Assembly: GCA_044220975.1 (NCBI GenBank)
Contig: JBGAPZ010000002.1
Coordinates: forward strand, 1-64,000
DNA from: SZUA-430 sp044220975
GTDB taxonomy: Bacteria > Pseudomonadota > Alphaproteobacteria > Micropepsales > Micropepsaceae
Reading direction: 5' to 3'
DNA: 64,000 nucleotides
The notes under the pieces were generated by a model that did no database searches, was not told the origin of the DNA, and saw nothing but the letters and a program-made list of their open reading frames with translations. Made by a program: the position numbers and the translations under genes. Of this stretch, positions 63,220 to 64,000 are shown one piece after another. Numbering within the stretch: position 1 is the first letter of the stretch; the number at the start of each line of letters is the position of its first letter.

Positions 63220-63339
63220 GCACTCACCCTATCCACGGTAAGGCGTTGGTACGACTGCGGTTTTGGGCGCCGGTTCGTGAAAATCCGAAAATCGAATCCG
63301 TTATATGCGTTATTTCCGCGGCGCTCTGCGGATTTTGGT

Positions 63340-63365
63340 GTTCGGAATGCGTTCGGAATCCGTTC
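63340..63365 (-). promoter_or_regulatory. lexA box: Two overlapping LexA-type SOS boxes (GTTC-N7-GTTC)
   Basis: GTTC occurs at 63340, 63351 and 63362, exactly eleven bases apart, so GTTC-N7-GTTC is present twice with a shared middle half-site. This direct repeat is the LexA-binding consensus of alphaproteobacteria. The nearest gene is xseA, whose start is about 120 bases away on the minus strand. Confidence 0.55.
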
Positions 63366-63570
63366 GCGAAGCGTTTGGTGGCGGCTATGAAGCGTGGGCA
63401 CCAGCGCGTGCCGTGGTGCGGTATGGCCGCCGGGGCCGGGGCGCATGTTTTCGATTGCTGGAGCATTGTGGACAAATATAGAACATTGCGCAAAAAGTCA
63501 AGCAAAATCAATGGCTCTCCCCCGCGAACGGAACGCAGCCGAGATAGCCCACGCGGCGAGCGAGACTGTC

Positions 63571-63661
63571 ATTGTACGTGTCCCGGATTAGCGGCCGCAA
63601 CGCCAAACCAGCCACGGTCGATCGACCGCTGCTGGTGTAATTGTTACGTGTCCCCGGATTG
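63571..63661. repeat. Direct repeats flanking a 30-bp palindrome (REP-like remnant)
   Basis: ATTGTACGTGTCCCGGATTA (63571-63590) and ATTGTTACGTGTCCCCGGAT (63640-63659) are near-identical direct repeats with two one-base indels. Between them ACCAGC (63607-63612) pairs with GCTGGT (63631-63636) around the perfect palindrome CGGTCGATCGACCG (63615-63628). No transposase is seen nearby. Confidence 0.5.
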
Positions 63662-63687
63662 GAAGTGGGTCAACGTCAGCGACGAGC

Positions 63688-63987
63688 TTAACCCGCAGCG
63701 CCTTTGCTATTGCGTTGCTCCCCAAGCAAATGACGAGGGTGCAAATTTAGAGCCGTGGCCAACTCGAGTATCGTTCGAAGCGGCAATGTCTCGATGAAGC
63801 TCGGTGCCATCTTAAGCTTTGTGACAACGACAACATCAAAGCCGATGGCGTCGGCCAGCTCATCATCCGTAAGTCCGCACCGTAGTTGCGCTTTCGCGAT
63901 CATATCCGAACGTGTCTCAGGAGTCGCAGCGGAGTCAGTTCCATTGCTTATCCAACCACAAGTCTCCAACAGATCAGCTATCGGCAT
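63688..63987 (-). CDS. Small XRE-like helix-turn-helix protein
   Basis: Up to 99 residues. Residues about 28-90 (AKAQLRCGLTDDELADAIG, then LPLRTILELATALNLHPRHLL) have the helix pattern of a Cro/C1-type DNA-binding domain. The first 27 residues have no recognisable character, and the frame has no stop in the 13 bases left before the window edge, so it may begin outside. ATG 63903 is another possible start. Target and role unknown; the assignment rests on pattern only. Confidence 0.5.
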   Translation of the reverse strand: MPIADLLETCGWISNGTDSAATPETRSDMIAKAQLRCGLTDDELADAIGFDVVVVTKLKMAPSFIETLPLRTILELATALNLHPRHLLGEQRNSKGAAG

Positions 63988-64000
63988 TCCTAATATCGAA

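Larger units (their letters stand above)
63220..63687. other. Non-coding gap with LexA-type boxes and repeat remnant
   Basis: This 468-base stretch holds no convincing gene. It contains tandem GTTC repeats (63340-63365), an AT-rich segment near 63470-63500, and two direct repeats flanking a palindrome (63571-63661). A 200-residue frame on the plus strand (63195-63797) has no recognisable protein character. Confidence 0.6.

Noticed and set aside
63195..63797. 200-residue open frame on the plus strand
   Set aside because: It crosses LexA-type boxes and a repeat, has no ribosome-binding site and no protein-like pattern; it overlaps both flanking genes.
1..64000. CRISPR arrays, rRNA genes, riboswitches
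   Set aside because: No regular short repeats with spacers, no rRNA sequence and no recognisable riboswitch core were seen in any intergenic region.

Overview
The window is chromosomal DNA of an alphaproteobacterium. Evidence: an aa3-type cytochrome oxidase operon in the order coxB-coxA-ctaB-coxF-like-ctaG-coxC-DUF983-SURF1; the small alphaproteobacterial families DUF2093 and DUF4170; the plant-type glutamate-cysteine ligase; a large-subunit exonuclease VII gene next to DUF2093; a tandem GTTC-N7-GTTC motif, the LexA site type of this class; and high GC. I cannot name a genus. Gene density is high, genes often overlap by ATGA, and no complete tRNA, rRNA, CRISPR array or prophage was seen. Layout: 1-2.7 kb carries argS (its last codons lie outside the window), a long REP-like palindrome, a secreted protein and a CDGSH iron-sulfur protein, all on the minus strand. 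2.7-7.1 kb (plus) has ispH, a secreted zinc-peptidase-like protein, thrB and rnhA. 7.2-11.0 kb (minus) is a lower-GC two-gene operon: a metzincin protease fused to a CHAT (caspase-like) protease and to an unrecognised C-terminal domain, followed with ATGA overlap by an SGNH hydrolase. It has its own candidate promoter and a perfect 16-bp inverted repeat. This is the best candidate for an undescribed system. Upstream of it on the same strand is a 1005-residue cyclase/AAA ATPase/TPR protein. 14-20 kb holds an O-methyltransferase, an internally shortened peroxiredoxin, a DsbD-alpha-like protein, AlgH and a PAS-GGDEF-EAL protein. 20-30 kb is one long minus-strand block that begins with cytochrome oxidase and its assembly factors and runs into threonine synthase, an M16 peptidase, a GNAT acetyltransferase and an FKBP isomerase. 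30-50 kb is mixed metabolism: TldD, a Rieske oxygenase, a serine hydrolase, a Tat-exported amidohydrolase, an acyl-CoA synthetase, an MBL hydrolase, an EamA exporter, a divergent HxlR regulator/nitronate monooxygenase pair, glutathione S-transferase, GshA, RsmE, UbiA, MAPEG, a fatty acid desaturase, an ETF-beta-type methyltransferase and Ogt. 50-60.7 kb (plus) begins with TldE and a TetR regulator/hydrolase pair with a perfect operator. It continues into a lipid A/Kdo block: IMPase-like phosphatase, DUF4170, MsbA, DUF374, WaaA, LpxK, LpxL. 60.7-63.2 kb (minus) has an M23 peptidase, DUF2093 and xseA. The last 0.5 kb before a small XRE-like gene is non-coding, with tandem LexA-type boxes and a repeat-flanked palindrome. 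How it fits together: the cox block builds and assembles the terminal oxidase (subunits I-III, heme O synthesis, copper delivery, SURF1); the 53.7-60.7 kb block completes and flips lipid A; GshA, GST, MAPEG, the peroxiredoxin and HxlR point to thiol and electrophile defence; TldD and TldE form one protease although their genes lie about 18 kb apart. The 7.2-14.2 kb stretch looks like an accessory insertion into conserved alphaproteobacterial gene order, because a peroxiredoxin gene usually found close to rnhA here lies 8 kb away.
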